In this document: piece after piece, positions 1-11,414 of the stretch
Numbering within the stretch: the stretch's first letter is position 1
How the letters are laid out: every line of letters starts with the position of its first letter
DNA from: Selaginella moellendorffii
Lineage: Eukaryota; Streptophyta; Lycopodiopsida; Selaginellales; Selaginellaceae
Assembly (NCBI RefSeq): GCF_000143415.4
Contig: NW_003314390.1
Span: 24,973 to 88,972 of the forward strand
Reading direction: 5' to 3'
DNA: 64,000 bases
Notes under the pieces: generated by a model
What the model was told of the DNA's origin: nothing
Database searches by the model: none
The model's input: the letters and a program-made list of their open reading frames with translations, nothing else
Position numbers and translations under genes: made by a program

Positions 1-1019
1 ATCCATCGCATTATCACACAAGAAAACAACCTTCAAGAGGGCAGCCCAATTTGCAAAATCTCTTTTTGTACAAAGGGATAAAACACTGCTCCAATGCAGT
101 GGCAGCAGTACTACTGCTCGCCATGTTCTGCCGTACTTTGTGTAGCCAGCGGTTGTTGATCAGAAAGCACAAGTCTCTCCTAGCATGGTGAACCATCAGG
201 ATCTATAATCTGATACCATGATAATGATCTGAGGAGACGCTAGAAAACAGGGTACATGGCCATGGCCGTGGCCACCAGCGTCTGACCTAACTACCCCGTG
301 CCACGTGGCAGAAGCCTGACTCTGAACGAGCTCCTTGAGTAACCATCAATCCAATATCGCCTCCAACTTCCAGCATGTGTGAATAAGCACCAAGTTTAAG
401 CGTCATATTGTCCCAAGCTTACAGCCATGTTGAGTTGTTGACGTTTGCCATATCATCAATCTCTAACAACACAAGTGATGCTTGATACAATTGTGAGAAT
501 CCAAGGCCATAGTGCACTCCTTTGATGCAAACCGTGTTCATAGACCACATCCTCATGGTCTGACCGAGAGGGTATAACCAAATGCCCACCTTTGAGTCTA
601 AATGAAATGGCTTTAGAACATCATACCCTCGCTTGTGTGTAAGGTATCAGCATTTGAGTGCGAGCTATTGAGGGTTGCATTGATGGAATCTCCACCCATT
701 GCTTGGTCACTGGGTTTCCAACCATGAAAGGCCTTTTGGAATAACGAGAAGATAATTCCCTGGGCAGACAAAACTACTTGCGACCCATGCGGGGCAAACC
801 AGTTCTCAATAGATATTTCTTTCCCCATCAGACTCCATGCTGGTTACTTCTAGAAGCGTCTGAGCTCGTTGAATGAAGTATACCCTTGGTGCAGAAACAG
901 GAACTTGGTTCATCCATTGTTCCGTGAAGTATGGATGCCGTTGCAAATGAAACCATTGCTTACACGCCGGCTGCAGCCGCAAAACATCTTCGGCTGGTAG
1001 AAAGGACAGTACATGAGCA
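1..1019. other. Unassigned sequence, possible gene or element relic
   Basis: I recognise no intact gene here. On the minus strand two open stretches (about 613-828 and 300-610) are separated by one frameshift and could be a decayed exon, but the residues match no family I can name. The plus-strand bases near 208-218 read TCTGATACCA, the complement of a copia-type primer site, but ten bases are weak evidence for a retroelement remnant. Confidence 0.2.
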
Positions 1020-1172
1020 TTCCATCTCGACTGGGCTTGAGCGTGAATCCATGCATCTGAGAGGAAGCTCTCGGTAGATTTGATGAACGAGAGAGAATCA
1101 TACCTTCTTCCCAGAGTACGGGTTCAGCAAATAGAGAAGCCTAATTTTGCCACCAGCGACTTCCACGGTATC

Positions 1173-1295
1173 TATTCGGGAATGCCAGCCGCTGCTGGCG
1201 CTACGCCCGGGGCCTGCCGGGCGTCTCTCTTATTGACTATAAGAACTGAACAGACACGACGGGTCAAAGAGGGAATCACGAATATTCCCTCAATA
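1173..1295 (-). repeat. 3' LTR of the copia element
   Basis: This 123 bp LTR has ends TATT...AATA instead of the usual TG...CA, with a longer imperfect inverted match (TATTCGGGAAT against ATTCCCTCAATA). It differs from the other LTR by a 9 bp indel near 1266 and a base change near 1186. Confidence 0.9.
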
Positions 1296-1450
1296 CTCCC
1301 ACTCAAGTTGAGCTCGCGATACTTCTTTTCTTCACGCCCAGAGCTTGTGCGTGTCGCGCGAACACTCGGTGGAAGTGCCTCGTGAATATATCTGCCACCA
1401 TCTCCGTGGTAGCACAGTAGACGAGTTCCACTTTCTTCACCGCTACCTGT

Positions 1451-3153
1451 TCACGAATAAAATGAAACTGAACCTGGATGTGTTTTGCGATGAAATCTTG
1501 GATTCTTCGTCAAGGCAATAGCTCCTTGATTGTCGCAATGCAGAACCGTTGCCTCCCCTTGCTCGTAGCTTAGACCGTTCAGCAGAGTCCTGAGCCAAAG
1601 AATTTCCTTGGCTGCTTGGGTCATCCCGATATACTCAGCCTCTGTGCTCGAGAGAGCCACGATTGGCTGCCGCTGGCTGCTCCATGTAACTGCTGCGCTG
1701 CCCAGGCTGAAGACGTAGCCTACGCTGATCAACTTCCCCTGCCCAGTCTGCATCCGAGAATTTGAGTTGAGGCTGCTCTTGTTTTGTGTAGTACAAAACA
1801 TAATCGGCTGTCCCCTTCAGGTAACGAAACACACGCTTAACTGCCTGCCAGTGCTGGAAGCCGGGATTTGCCAGGAACTGCGAAACCACTCCCACTGAAT
1901 AGGCGATCTCTGGCCTGGTACAAACCATGAGGTAGACTAAACTGCCTACCATCTGCCTGTACGGGATCCTCTCCATCACTGCTTTCGCTGCTTCCGTCTG
2001 AGGTGCCATGTTCTTACTGAGGTGCATGCCAACTTCCATTGGCGTTGATGCAGAGTTGACGTCACTAAGCTTGAATTTCTGGAGGAGCTCTTCAATATAT
2101 TTCTTCTGAGACATTTCTAGTGTGCCCTTCCTCCTGTCTCTGAAGATCTGGATGCCAAGACAGTACTTGACGCTCCCAAGGTCCACCATCTTGAATCTCG
2201 AGCTGAGATCTTTCTTCAGTTGATGAATCAGCTTCTTGCTTTTGCTGAGGAGCAAGCAGTCGTCCACGTACAAAGCCAACAGCACCAGGAGAGCTCCCAC
2301 TTGCTTAATATACACATTAGTGTCTGCAGAGGGACTCTCGAAGCCAAGGGCAAGAAGAAACGAGTTCATCTTTGCGTACCAGGCACGAGGCGATTGCTTC
2401 AGGCGCCTTCTTGAGCTTGCATACCAAGTGCTCTCGTCCTTTGGCAATAAATCCGGCTGGTTGCTCAATGTAGACTTCCTCCTCCAAGTCGCCATTCAGG
2501 AACGCCGTCGTTACATCCATGTGCTCGACGTGCATGTCTTCGTGAGCTGCTAAGTTGTAGAGAAGTCGAATTGATGCAAGCTTCACCACTGGTGAAAAGG
2601 TCTCATAGAAGTCGACTCCTTCGACTTGTGAGAATCCTCTCACAACAAATCTGACTTTGTAGCGCGTGTCTCCATCAGGTCCTGTCTTGAGCCGCAAGAG
2701 GAACTTGGTCTTAATCACCTTCCTCCCAGGTGGCAGCTCCACAAGATCCCAGGTCTTGTTCTCCATCAATGAGCTGTACTCAGCTTTTCGAGCCTTATTA
2801 GCTTTCTTGGCCTCTTCGTTTGCCCAGTGCCCTGGTTTCTTGCAAATGTTACAGCGATCATTCTTCTTTTTCTTCTTGAACTTTTCTGGTTTGCTGCTCT
2901 CGCCCTGATCGTTCATTGGTCCTAATCTGTCCCACACTGTGACAGATCGTTTCCCCTTTCCTGCGAAGAGTGCCAATTCTTTCTCATTTGAGCTCGCTTG
3001 CCCTGACTTGAGAAAACCCTCCAACGCTGTGAGGTTAGCTACGATCTGGCTGAAAGTGTTACTGGAACTTAAATGATGCGACCCTGCGAGTTGCATTGGT
3101 CCAAGCCCCTTGAAGAAAGCTGTGATCAGCTCATCTTCATCGAAGTCCTTCAT
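1451..3153 (-). pseudogene. Copia gag fused to reverse transcriptase/RNase H (broken)
   Basis: Reading on the minus strand, the C-terminal part of copia gag (from about 3153) leads into a zinc knuckle, CNICKKPGHWANE, at about 2860-2815. The knuckle is cut just before its last cysteine and runs directly into the segment preceding reverse transcriptase (NKTWDLVELPPG). Protease and integrase are therefore absent. Reverse transcriptase follows with its YVDD active site near 2260, then RNase H with the typical STEAEY motif near 1640. Frameshifts near 2400, 1730 and 1480 break the frame. The normal N-terminus of gag is also missing, because only about 100 bases separate the primer site from mid-gag. 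It cannot encode a working polyprotein. Confidence 0.88.
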
Positions 3154-3261
3154 TTGAACTGCATCGATGGATTCTGTCTGAAGAGAAGAGAGCGGCCCTG
3201 AGGCGCTGACAGAGGCAGCGCCATCGTCCCAGGATCTGAAGCCCTCAGGGCTCCGATACCA

Positions 3262-3393
3262 TATTCGGGAATGCTAGCCGCTGCTGGCGCTACGCCCGGG
3301 GCCTGCCGGGCGTCTCTCTTATTGACTATAAGAACTGAACAGACACGACGGGTCAACTTGACCCACGAGGGAATCACGAATATTCCCTCAATA
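3262..3393 (-). repeat. 5' LTR of the copia element
   Basis: This is the 132 bp partner of 1173-1295. It lies next to the primer-binding site and carries 9 extra bases (around TTGACCCAC, near 3358-3366) that the 3' LTR lacks. Confidence 0.9.
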
Positions 3394-3784
3394 GTATCAA
3401 CACCCACGAGACGGAGTTTAAAACACTCGATGCATCGGAGAAATCAATTACGTCTTACCTTATCAAAAGACCTTATGTCCCTACGTCAAACAGCTTGATT
3501 TCTCAACAGCAAATACCAGGCCTTGCTCTGAGAAAGTTCCGAAAGAAAGGAAAGATGCTTTTCTTACTTGGAAAACGTTGCTGCGCAGATGCCACAACCG
3601 GACAGTGTGATCCAATTACATGAACGAATCGTTCTTCGGGGACACTTCACGACCAAGCCCTCCATTGCTTTTTCGTCCTGGGAAGATTTGTCGAAGAGTC
3701 AGCAACCAGAATTACTCCAGGTTGCTGCATGTTGACAACTCATCGTCAGACACTCTAAAGTGCGTCACAGTGTACGAAGGAATG

Positions 3785-4370
3785 GATGAACCTAGTGGTG
3801 AGGAAACTAGTCCAGTTTGTTCCTGCTGGTGGAAAAAATCCATCTGTTCCAAGGAACCATTGGACATGAGCTCGTAGACGAGCAGCCTTCTGAAGCATCA
3901 GAAGCGACTTATGTTTCCCAGAGCCGAGACTTCTGTTACCAACTCCTTTTGTCCATGCTGTGTCACTGCTCAAGGACTGGCCTACTTGTAGACGTTGCAT
4001 TTCTTTTTCGCTGTTGAGTGAATCAGCCTCTCTGGAGCTAAGTAGCCTGGAGTTCCTCTCACTCCAGTGACCATTCTATTTCGACTGTCAATGAGTAGTT
4101 TCGCTATTGCGACTTTGGCCTACTTGTCACCCAGGATGTTGGCTTGAGATCCAAGTGGATGGTCGAGTCTCTGGATTCCTCGTGGAGACTGCTCCAAGAT
4201 CGAGTCACCACTCCCGGCCTGGGCCATGAGCGAAATCCAGAAAGGGAACACGATGCAAGTGGTGTCAAGGACTCAGAGGCAGGCAAAGAATCTAATCCAG
4301 ATGACTAATGCAATGGTGCGAATCTTCACTTACCTTCCAGTTTGATGTCCAGGCGCCTGGAATCCTCACA
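3785..4370. pseudogene. Scrambled G-type lectin receptor kinase fragment
   Basis: Pieces of a kinase domain closely related to the gene at 28.9-31.4 kb lie here in the wrong order and on both strands. On the minus strand, about 4195-3980 matches the catalytic loop to activation segment (IHLDLKP, then PGYLAPE, then the CDVYSYG region). It is followed, still on the minus strand, by about 3975-3785, which matches the earlier part of the domain (LVYEF, NGSLD). On the plus strand, about 4205-4310 matches PAWAMREVQ and the residues after it, and 4325-4370 matches the extreme C-terminus (FDVQAPG). The arrangement needs at least one permutation and one inversion. There is no open frame. Confidence 0.78.
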
Positions 4371-4454
4371 TTCACATACCATCACCAAAAACCCATTCGC
4401 CATGAGCTTCACATTTCATTTTCCCGCGGAACAGAGAAATCCTAAAAACACAGC

Positions 4455-5680
4455 GACCGTTCACGAAAAGTATCTGCCTCTTAATTTCATGATCACAACA
4501 GTATTGACACGAAAGCCCCAAAGGGTAGCACTCTGAAACGCTCCAGCCCCTTGAATGACCGCTTGGCCCTTCGAATAGTTAGCCCCCGCAAAAGCGCTCG
4601 CCCTGCTATTCATCGCCATCCTCGCACCCAGCGCCGCCATTACATGGTATGGAGTGAACTTGAGCACTCTGTCGCCCACCGCAATGCACAGCATTCCCTA
4701 ATAGAACTTCTTGGCGTCTGGCGAGAAGAAGCCGCCCATGACCTCGGTGCTCGGGAGTGCATACCACTGCACAATGCATTCGCAATACCAAAGGAGAGTG
4801 AAGCACAAAACCAAAGGAGAAGATTCATCACCTTTGGGGCAATGAACAAATCGCCAACAGTGTAAGTACGAATGGGGTACTCCGGATCGCTCATATCGCT
4901 GTAGCTCTTTCGAAGATACGATGTTCCAGCCTCGAGCATGTTGTCCATTGTTGTCTTAGGCCAAGTTGTCGTCCCTGGCTTTGTAGACTTGGCAAAATCT
5001 AAAAGAGATGGTCTTTGAAGCTAGACATCCACACCAAACTGAGCTATACCTGCGTACGCAGCATCGGAGATTTCGCTTCCTCCCGTTTTGATTTGCCCCT
5101 CCGCTTCCAGGATTGCATACGTGAACTTGGTCCTTGGGAACGCTAGCAGATACACTGCAAGAGCTTAATCCAGAGAGAGTTTGTGAAAAGAGCTTTACGC
5201 TGTTTATAGTGTCGGCTTGACAAGTTATGTTGTGCTTCTACTTGTGCATATGCAGTATCTTGAGCGACTGCGTCCCAATCCTCGTCGTCCTTGAATTCGC
5301 AAAGCAGCACACAACGTTGTGGCGACATGAAAAGTTTCTCCAGCTTGCCCGCACGGTTGTGAGGCTCTTCATCGAAGACAAACACTCTAGCACCGGTACT
5401 GCGCTTAGGCGATTCCTGACTTTGTTTTCCTGTGCAAATTTCGGACTGCTTCGTCCCTTACGTTGTATTCCACTTCTGTAGAAATCGTAAACTTTTGCAC
5501 TTGTCGGATAAGTTCCAGACGCCTGAGGCTCTCTATAACTCCTGTTTTGCTTAGATCAGGATTGTAAGCCTGCACATACTCTGCCATGGAAAGAGTTACT
5601 GTTTGTAGGCACATGTCAAGCGTCTCCTTGCTCATTTCAAACTGACCAAGTTGGGATGAACAAACCAAAGCAAATCTCGC
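4455..5680 (-). pseudogene. Damaged multi-exon gene of unknown function
   Basis: On the minus strand, several exon-like open stretches follow each other with plausible short introns. They lie at about 5668-5405, 5385-5180, 5160-5050, 4960-4845 and 4777-4461. The third begins after CTCTTGCAG, and the last after TTGTGCAG. The predicted pieces contain AFPRTKFTYAILEAEGQ, YPIRTYTVGDLFIAPK and PYHVMAALGARMAMN, which read like real protein, but I do not recognise the family. A TAG interrupts the last exon after AKKFY (near 4710), and the frame changes near 5400 without a good splice pair. It is therefore probably a decaying copy, although errors in the sequence could mimic this. Confidence 0.45.
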
Positions 5681-5689
5681 TTGGCTGGA

Positions 5690-6570
5690 AAGAAAATGGA
5701 TCCGTTTTCCAGGCTCCTTGATTTTAATTAATCGACTTGTTTTGTGTTTTAATTCTTTTAATAAACATTTTATTAGGATTTTTTTCTAATTTTAAAAATG
5801 GGCATACAAGTATTTATATAAAATTCAGAATTTTTATTCTTTTATCATTATTGAAAATTTTCAAAATAAAAACAATTGTAAAGTTATATTTTAGTTATAT
5901 TTATAGCTAAAATAGAGAAAATATTAATTATTTCTAATTAAAAAAGTTATTTAGTTAAAGAAAAGATTTTAACCATATATTGTATATATAACAAATTAAT
6001 TTAATAAATTATTTAGGTTATCTCTGTTACTATTTAAATAATTTGCAATGCATTGCATGTAGCAATGCTTGATTTACTTAATAGTAGTGTTATTTCTATT
6101 TATTGATTAAATTAATCAAATGAAAGTTTATAATTATAAACATGAAAGACAAGATTATATAGACTATTAGATGTTAGAATCAACTAGAATATACTAGGAA
6201 GTTTATAAACAATAAATATGTTTATAAATTATAAATACAAGATTAATCTAAATGAATAACAACCATTAGATTGTAAAAGATCCTAGAATATCAAAGCATA
6301 TTTTAGGTATATCCACTATCACCCACAGGTTTTTTAAGCAAACTAAAAATAAAGAAATTAAATATAATAATATTTACTAAGAATGTATAATAATAACTTA
6401 ATTAAATCTATGAAGTACTGTAAAACGTTTTATGATTTTTCAATAAAAGATAATAAATAAATAAATATATAAATATAAAAATGTATATATATGTATGTAT
6501 AAGAATAAAACTTAAACTTATAATAGGAAAAATGTATTCTAAAGTTTTTATATATACAATACCTTAAAAA
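5690..6570. other. AT-rich spacer
   Basis: The stretch is strongly AT-rich and almost without CG dinucleotides. I see no gene or clear repeat boundary in it. Confidence 0.6.
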
Positions 6571-6571
6571 A

Positions 6572-6741
6572 ATAAAAATAAAAAGGTCTAAATATACAGC
6601 TATAATGCCATATATATTAACATAGTGGGATTTTGGTAGCAAACATATTAGTTTCAATTTAGACCATTTTCTTTTATATATAAATTAAGGTTTTTGGGCT
6701 AATTGATATGCACATTTCTTTTTATATTCTATACACTCACA
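6572..6741 (+). repeat. 5' LTR of the old gypsy element
   Basis: It aligns to the reverse complement of the young element's LTRs, for example in GCCATATATATTAACATAG and the final CACTCACA. The outer boundary is blurred by AT-rich decay, so the start is approximate. Confidence 0.75.
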
Positions 6742-9714
6742 TTGGTGGAGATGATGGGCAATTTTGATTGTCCTTAAGAAGTGTTAAGATTTAGGATTTT
6801 GGTTTAAATTTAACTTTTGCATTATCTAAATTTTCATTTTCTTATAGCTTTTCTCAACTTTTTCTCTTTTATGCTTTCCTTCTTGTTCATCTTTATAGCA
6901 AAGCAATATACTTCACCTCCTTTGACTCTAGAGTAATAGTTAGTGCAATTGCTCAATTTTATATGGTTGCAATTGAATAATCAAATTTAGATGGCAACAT
7001 TCAAACGCATATTTGGACATGTTGATGATTGTGATGATGCTTTTCAATAATTGCATTGTCTTCACCAATGGCCATCTGAGTCAATGATACAATTTGGTGT
7101 TCGTTTTTGAAACCTCTTGCTTCGTGTAAAGTTAAATATGTCAAAGTGGATCAAGTTGGGAATGTTGTGGCAAAAACTTCATCAAGATTTTGTAGGACTT
7201 CTATATGCACTTACTTTAGCCACCATTGACGATACTCTTCACTTGGCATAATGTTACAAAATGTTGTTTTTTCCACTTTTTGTTGTATATCCTTCAATTC
7301 TACTTCCTAAGGTGTATTTGGATCTAAAAACATGATTTATCTTAGGTACTATATTTTTTATAAGGGTTTATAAGTTGATCATGACAAACTTGTGACTATT
7401 CTAAAGTTTCCCACTCCAAAGTGTGTGAATTATGTGTAACACTTCTTGGGCAAGATGCAGTATCTTAGTTATTTTATTGATCTTCTTTTTTATTGTACTG
7501 TACCATTGCAAACATTGCTAAAGTCATTAACATCATCTTTTATATGGTTTATAAACTGTGAGTAAATCTTTACGGATCTCAAAGAGCTATTAATTACTCC
7601 TCCGGTTTGGCATATCTTGATTACACTCAACCTTTCATTTTACGCAAAGATACTTCCAGTCATGGAGGTGTGTTAATGCAAGAGAGCTCGAGTGTGTCGG
7701 GTCAACGCCATCCTATTGTATATATCAAATGTGTATTACAACTAGTAGAAGTGAATTACTCCATGATAGGGAAGGAGTGTTTAGTAGCAGTTTGGGGTTT
7801 CTAGAAACTTCATGCACATTTATATGATTTGTAGAGGTTATTATAAAGTGATCATGCTATAGTTCCTTCATTATTAAAGCAAAATGACTTGGTTGATTGT
7901 ACTATTTTTCCCTTTTGCGATCCCTTTAATAGTTTTTGTGTTGTAGTAGTTGATCAGCTTATGAAGGAATATGCTAATCTCTTTGAATTTGACTTATTGT
8001 CTAAGGCCAAAATTCCCATACATCATCCAATTCCAACTGAGGATGTTTGTCCAATCAAAGTTCTTATTCGTCATTGGTCACCCAAAGAAATCAAAATTTT
8101 ACATGAAAACGTTAAGGAAATGTTGGAAAAGTGTGTTATTTAAAAGTTACGGAGTCTTTGGGCATGTGAATTTCATCTTGTGACAAAACCTAATGAGAGT
8201 ATTCATTTCTACATTGATTATTACTCATTAAACGAAGTGATGATCCTAAATGTGTACCCTCTTCCTCACATTGCTGATCTCTTGAATCATCTAAGGAGAA
8301 ATTGTTGATTCACTAAGTTAGATTTTGTTTCTGGGTATTTACAAGTACTGATAGCCGAATAAAATATTTCTAAGATTGCTTTTTGTACACTATTTGGTTT
8401 GTATAAGTTCGTGGTGATGCTATTTGGTTTGAACAATGCTTTAACGACTTTCTAGTATATGATGGACAAGGTTCTTTGTGATATGCCGAAGGTGACTATT
8501 GACTTCATCAATGATGTTTTAATCCATTCGGAGGGGACATGGGAGGAACATGTCTGTGATGTTTGTAAAGTGTTAGATTGGCTATGGGAAGTTGATTTAA
8601 AACTGAAATAGTCGAAACGCATGTTTGGATCCAAGGACACAACTCATTTTAGGTACCATATTTCTCACGAGGGATTGCAAGTTGATCCTGACAAACTTGT
8701 GGCTAATGTAAAGTTCTCTACTCTGAAGTGTGTGAATGATGTGTAATGCTTTCTGAGTAAAATGCAATATCTTGGTCATTTTATGGATCATTTCCTAGGT
8801 AAGGTGCAATATCTTGGTCATTTTATGAATCTTCTTTTTTATCGCATTACACCATTGTGAGTGTTGCTAAAGTCATCAACATCATTTTTTATCTGATCTA
8901 CAAAATGTGAATAGGCGTTCATGGATTTCAAGGAGCTATTGACGACTCCTTTGGTTTTGGCATATTTTAACTACACTTTACTTTTCATTTTGTGCATGGA
9001 TGTTTATGATATTTGTTTTGGAGGTGTGTTAATGCAAAAGAGCCCAAGTGTACTTGGTTAACACCATCCCATTGCATATATAAGCTGTACATTGCAATCG
9101 ATAAAGGCAAACTACTCCACAACAAAAAATGAGTGTTTAATAGCAATTTTGGGTTTCAAGAAAACTTTATGCATATTTATATGGTTCTTAGATATTCCTA
9201 AAAGGTGATCATGGTATAGTTACTTCATTATTGAAGTGGAAGAACCTAGTTGGTCGTATTGCTCAGTGGGTTTTGAAGCTTCAGATATATTATTTTGATG
9301 TTGTTCATCACCTAAGGAGTTCTATGGCTGATGCTAATACCCTTTTTCAAACTCCTTTTTCTTCTTTAATCTTTTCTCATGTTTCTGATGAGCCTGTTGT
9401 TTCAGTATCTATAAATTTTCTAAATGAGGATTTTATGCCATCGGCAATTGTACTTGACGTTCAATGTCCACAAAGTGCAGAGCAAGATTTACCTTCTCTT
9501 GATGAGGTTCATGAGGCTTAAAAGATTGAGCCATGGTTTTGAAGGCTAGTTGAGATTCTTACATCACTTACTAATGACTTGCCATTCCAGCATTTACATT
9601 TTCAATATCGCCTTGAAAATGGCATTCCTTATTTTATGGGGATGGATCCTGATAATCATTTATAGCTGGTGGTGCTTTTAATTTTTATTGCATGGTTTCT
9701 TCATGCCAACCATG

Positions 9715-9909
9715 TGTAAGCTCCTGAATTTGGACTTCCCAGGAGGTCACCCAGCCTAATACTATTCAAACCCAAGGACGTTTAACCCCATATATCCCAA
9801 GACCCTTAATTAATTGGAAAACGGGGTGCACTCTTGTCCATGGGCCCTTTCCCTCTATATTTGAACCCCAATGGATCATCTCTCGAGTCGTTCTCTTTGG
9901 TTGTTTACA
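9715..9909 (-). mobile_element. Solo LTR with 5S rRNA-like segment (Cassandra-like)
   Basis: A 195 bp insert interrupts the integrase region of the old gypsy element. It has TG...CA ends with a TGTAA/TTACA inverted match and a perfect 5 bp target duplication, CCATG, at 9710-9714 and 9910-9914. The young gypsy copy reads uninterrupted across the same point (CTACCATGATTCTCC). Read on the minus strand, 9789-9732 closely resembles the 3' half of plant 5S rRNA. No internal region or second LTR is present, so it fits a solo LTR. Cassandra elements, which carry 5S sequence in their LTRs, are the known precedent. Assignment to that family is inference. Confidence 0.8.
9732..9789 (-). ncRNA. 5S rRNA-like 3' half inside the solo LTR
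   Basis: The minus strand contains GGGTTAAACGTCCTTGGG followed by GTATTAGGCTGGGTGACC and TCCTGGGAAGTCC. These match the 5S rRNA segments around GTTAAGCGTGCTTGGG and GGATGGGTGACCTCCTGGGAAGTCC, which include the C-box of the internal promoter. The 5' half of 5S rRNA is not clearly recognisable, so this is not an intact rRNA gene. Confidence 0.75.
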
Positions 9910-11414
9910 CCATGATTCTCCTATTCTAGGTGGGTATATGGGATATTGTTGTGTGACTGAAAAGCTGTACATGTCTTTCTATTAGCTGAAGATGTGATGT
10001 GATATTATTTGGTATGTGTGTAGCTGCATTTGGTGCCAAGCTCGTAATACTCCCCCTTGTGCTAAAGAAGGACGGTTGGAGTCAATTGCAATTTCTCATC
10101 CATTTGAGTTTATGGCGTTTGATTTTATGGGACTTTTTCCACAATTGAGTATTGGCAATGAGTATATTATTATTACTTTTGATTACTTGACTTGCTAGGT
10201 GGAAGTTGATGTTCTTGCTAGTGCCTTCATAACTACTGTTGGATACTTCCTCTTCAATTGAGTGGTGTTCCAACATTCTTTCAAATAATGGTCCTATATT
10301 TATGGCTGAGGCATTTAATGTTTTTACGTCTCAATTGAGGATACGTCACACTTTCACGAATGCTTATCATCCACAGTCAGACAGTTTAGTGGAAGGGCTC
10401 ATTTGGACATTCAAAGGGATCATCGTGAAGTATATGAACTTTCAGCATTCGAATTGGGATGGTTATTTGCCATCTTTTCGATATGTATATGTTATAGGGG
10501 TGCAAAGTTCTATTGGTGTTTCACCATATAAATTTTTATATAGTCATAATCCAATATAACCAATGGAATTAACTTGACCTTCAAGATTACCATGAGATAC
10601 CAATACTAAGTCATGGGATTAATATTTGAAAAACATTCTTCCACTTGTCTGAGCAAAGTTTGGTGAACAATTGGGTTGCATACAAGTGGGACAATAAAGT
10701 GCTATAACTTCCATCATCATCCACTTGCAAAATACAAAATGGATGACTTAGTGTTAGTCTATTTTCCATATAACGCACTTTATCTCTCTCCCTTAAGCTA
10801 ACTGGAAAAGGCTTGGTTTGTGGATGCTCCACCAAGAGGAAGGACATATGTATGGATGCCTAATATGTACGATTTCAACTTTACGGGTAGGAATATATCT
10901 TGCTCAAAGGTATATTATACTTTTAAGTAGCTACTAATCAATGGGAATAAAACCCATGCCATTTGCTTCGAACCACATGAAGTGCACTTTATTTTTCTCT
11001 CTTTAAGCCAATTGGAAAAAGAGTAATTACTTGATGAAAAAGCCCTTAATGGCTATTTTATCCCCATTTATCCTTTAAAGTTCCAAGGATCCATTGTGAC
11101 AATATATTAAAATCTCATCCCATGATCGCATACACTATAATTTTTTGGTTTATCTAAAAGGCTCTTTTTTGAGTGGAAAGGACCATATTGAGTGTTGCGG
11201 CAAGTTGGACCACAAATTTATGAAGTTTGGCATGATGTCTAGTAAATTGATCCTCGAAAATTATGCATGTGTAGTAGTTAAAATGCTTCATACAAAGGGA
11301 TTATAAACAAATGGTACTACCTACAAATCCACTAATGCCTTCTGTTCTTCCAAATCCCGGCCTATCTACAAGAGAACCTTAATAGTCTTCCATTATTCTG
11401 AGAGGAGGGGATGA

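Larger units (their letters stand above)
1173..3393 (-). mobile_element. Internally deleted Ty1/copia LTR retrotransposon
   Basis: The element is bounded by two near-identical LTRs (1173-1295 and 3262-3393) and a perfect 5 bp target duplication GTATC at 1168-1172 and 3394-3398. Just inside the 5' LTR, the minus strand reads TGGTATCGGAGCC (about 3249-3261), close to the usual copia primer site for initiator methionine tRNA. A purine-rich tract, GAGTGGGAG on the minus strand, abuts the 3' LTR at about 1296-1306. At 2.2 kb it is less than half the usual copia length because the N-terminal part of gag and the protease-integrase block are missing. Near-identical LTRs suggest recent insertion of an already deleted element, mobilised in trans. 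Confidence 0.93.
1020..3640 (-). pseudogene. Broken WDR82/Swd2 copy split by a copia element
   Basis: Two blocks, 1020-1172 and 3394-3640, match exons and introns of the intact WDR82 gene at 21.25-22.69 kb in the same order and strand. The first block corresponds to about 21585-21772. It carries the exon beginning [12 protein letters not shown] and part of the upstream exon. The second corresponds to about 21769-22125 with small deletions, and includes the DHTVRLW-type repeat region. Introns are retained, so this is a DNA-level duplicate and not a processed copy. The match ends abruptly on both sides, and the blade order stays collinear apart from the inserted element at 1173-3393. The intact gene reads straight across the junction. 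Stops and indels make a functional product very unlikely. Confidence 0.85.

Noticed and set aside
208-219. TCTGATACCA as a copia primer site
   Set aside because: Ten bases without an LTR next to them; chance cannot be excluded.
9732-9789. A real 5S rRNA gene
   Set aside because: Only the 3' half is recognisable, it has diverged, and it sits inside a 195 bp unit with LTR-type ends and a target duplication.
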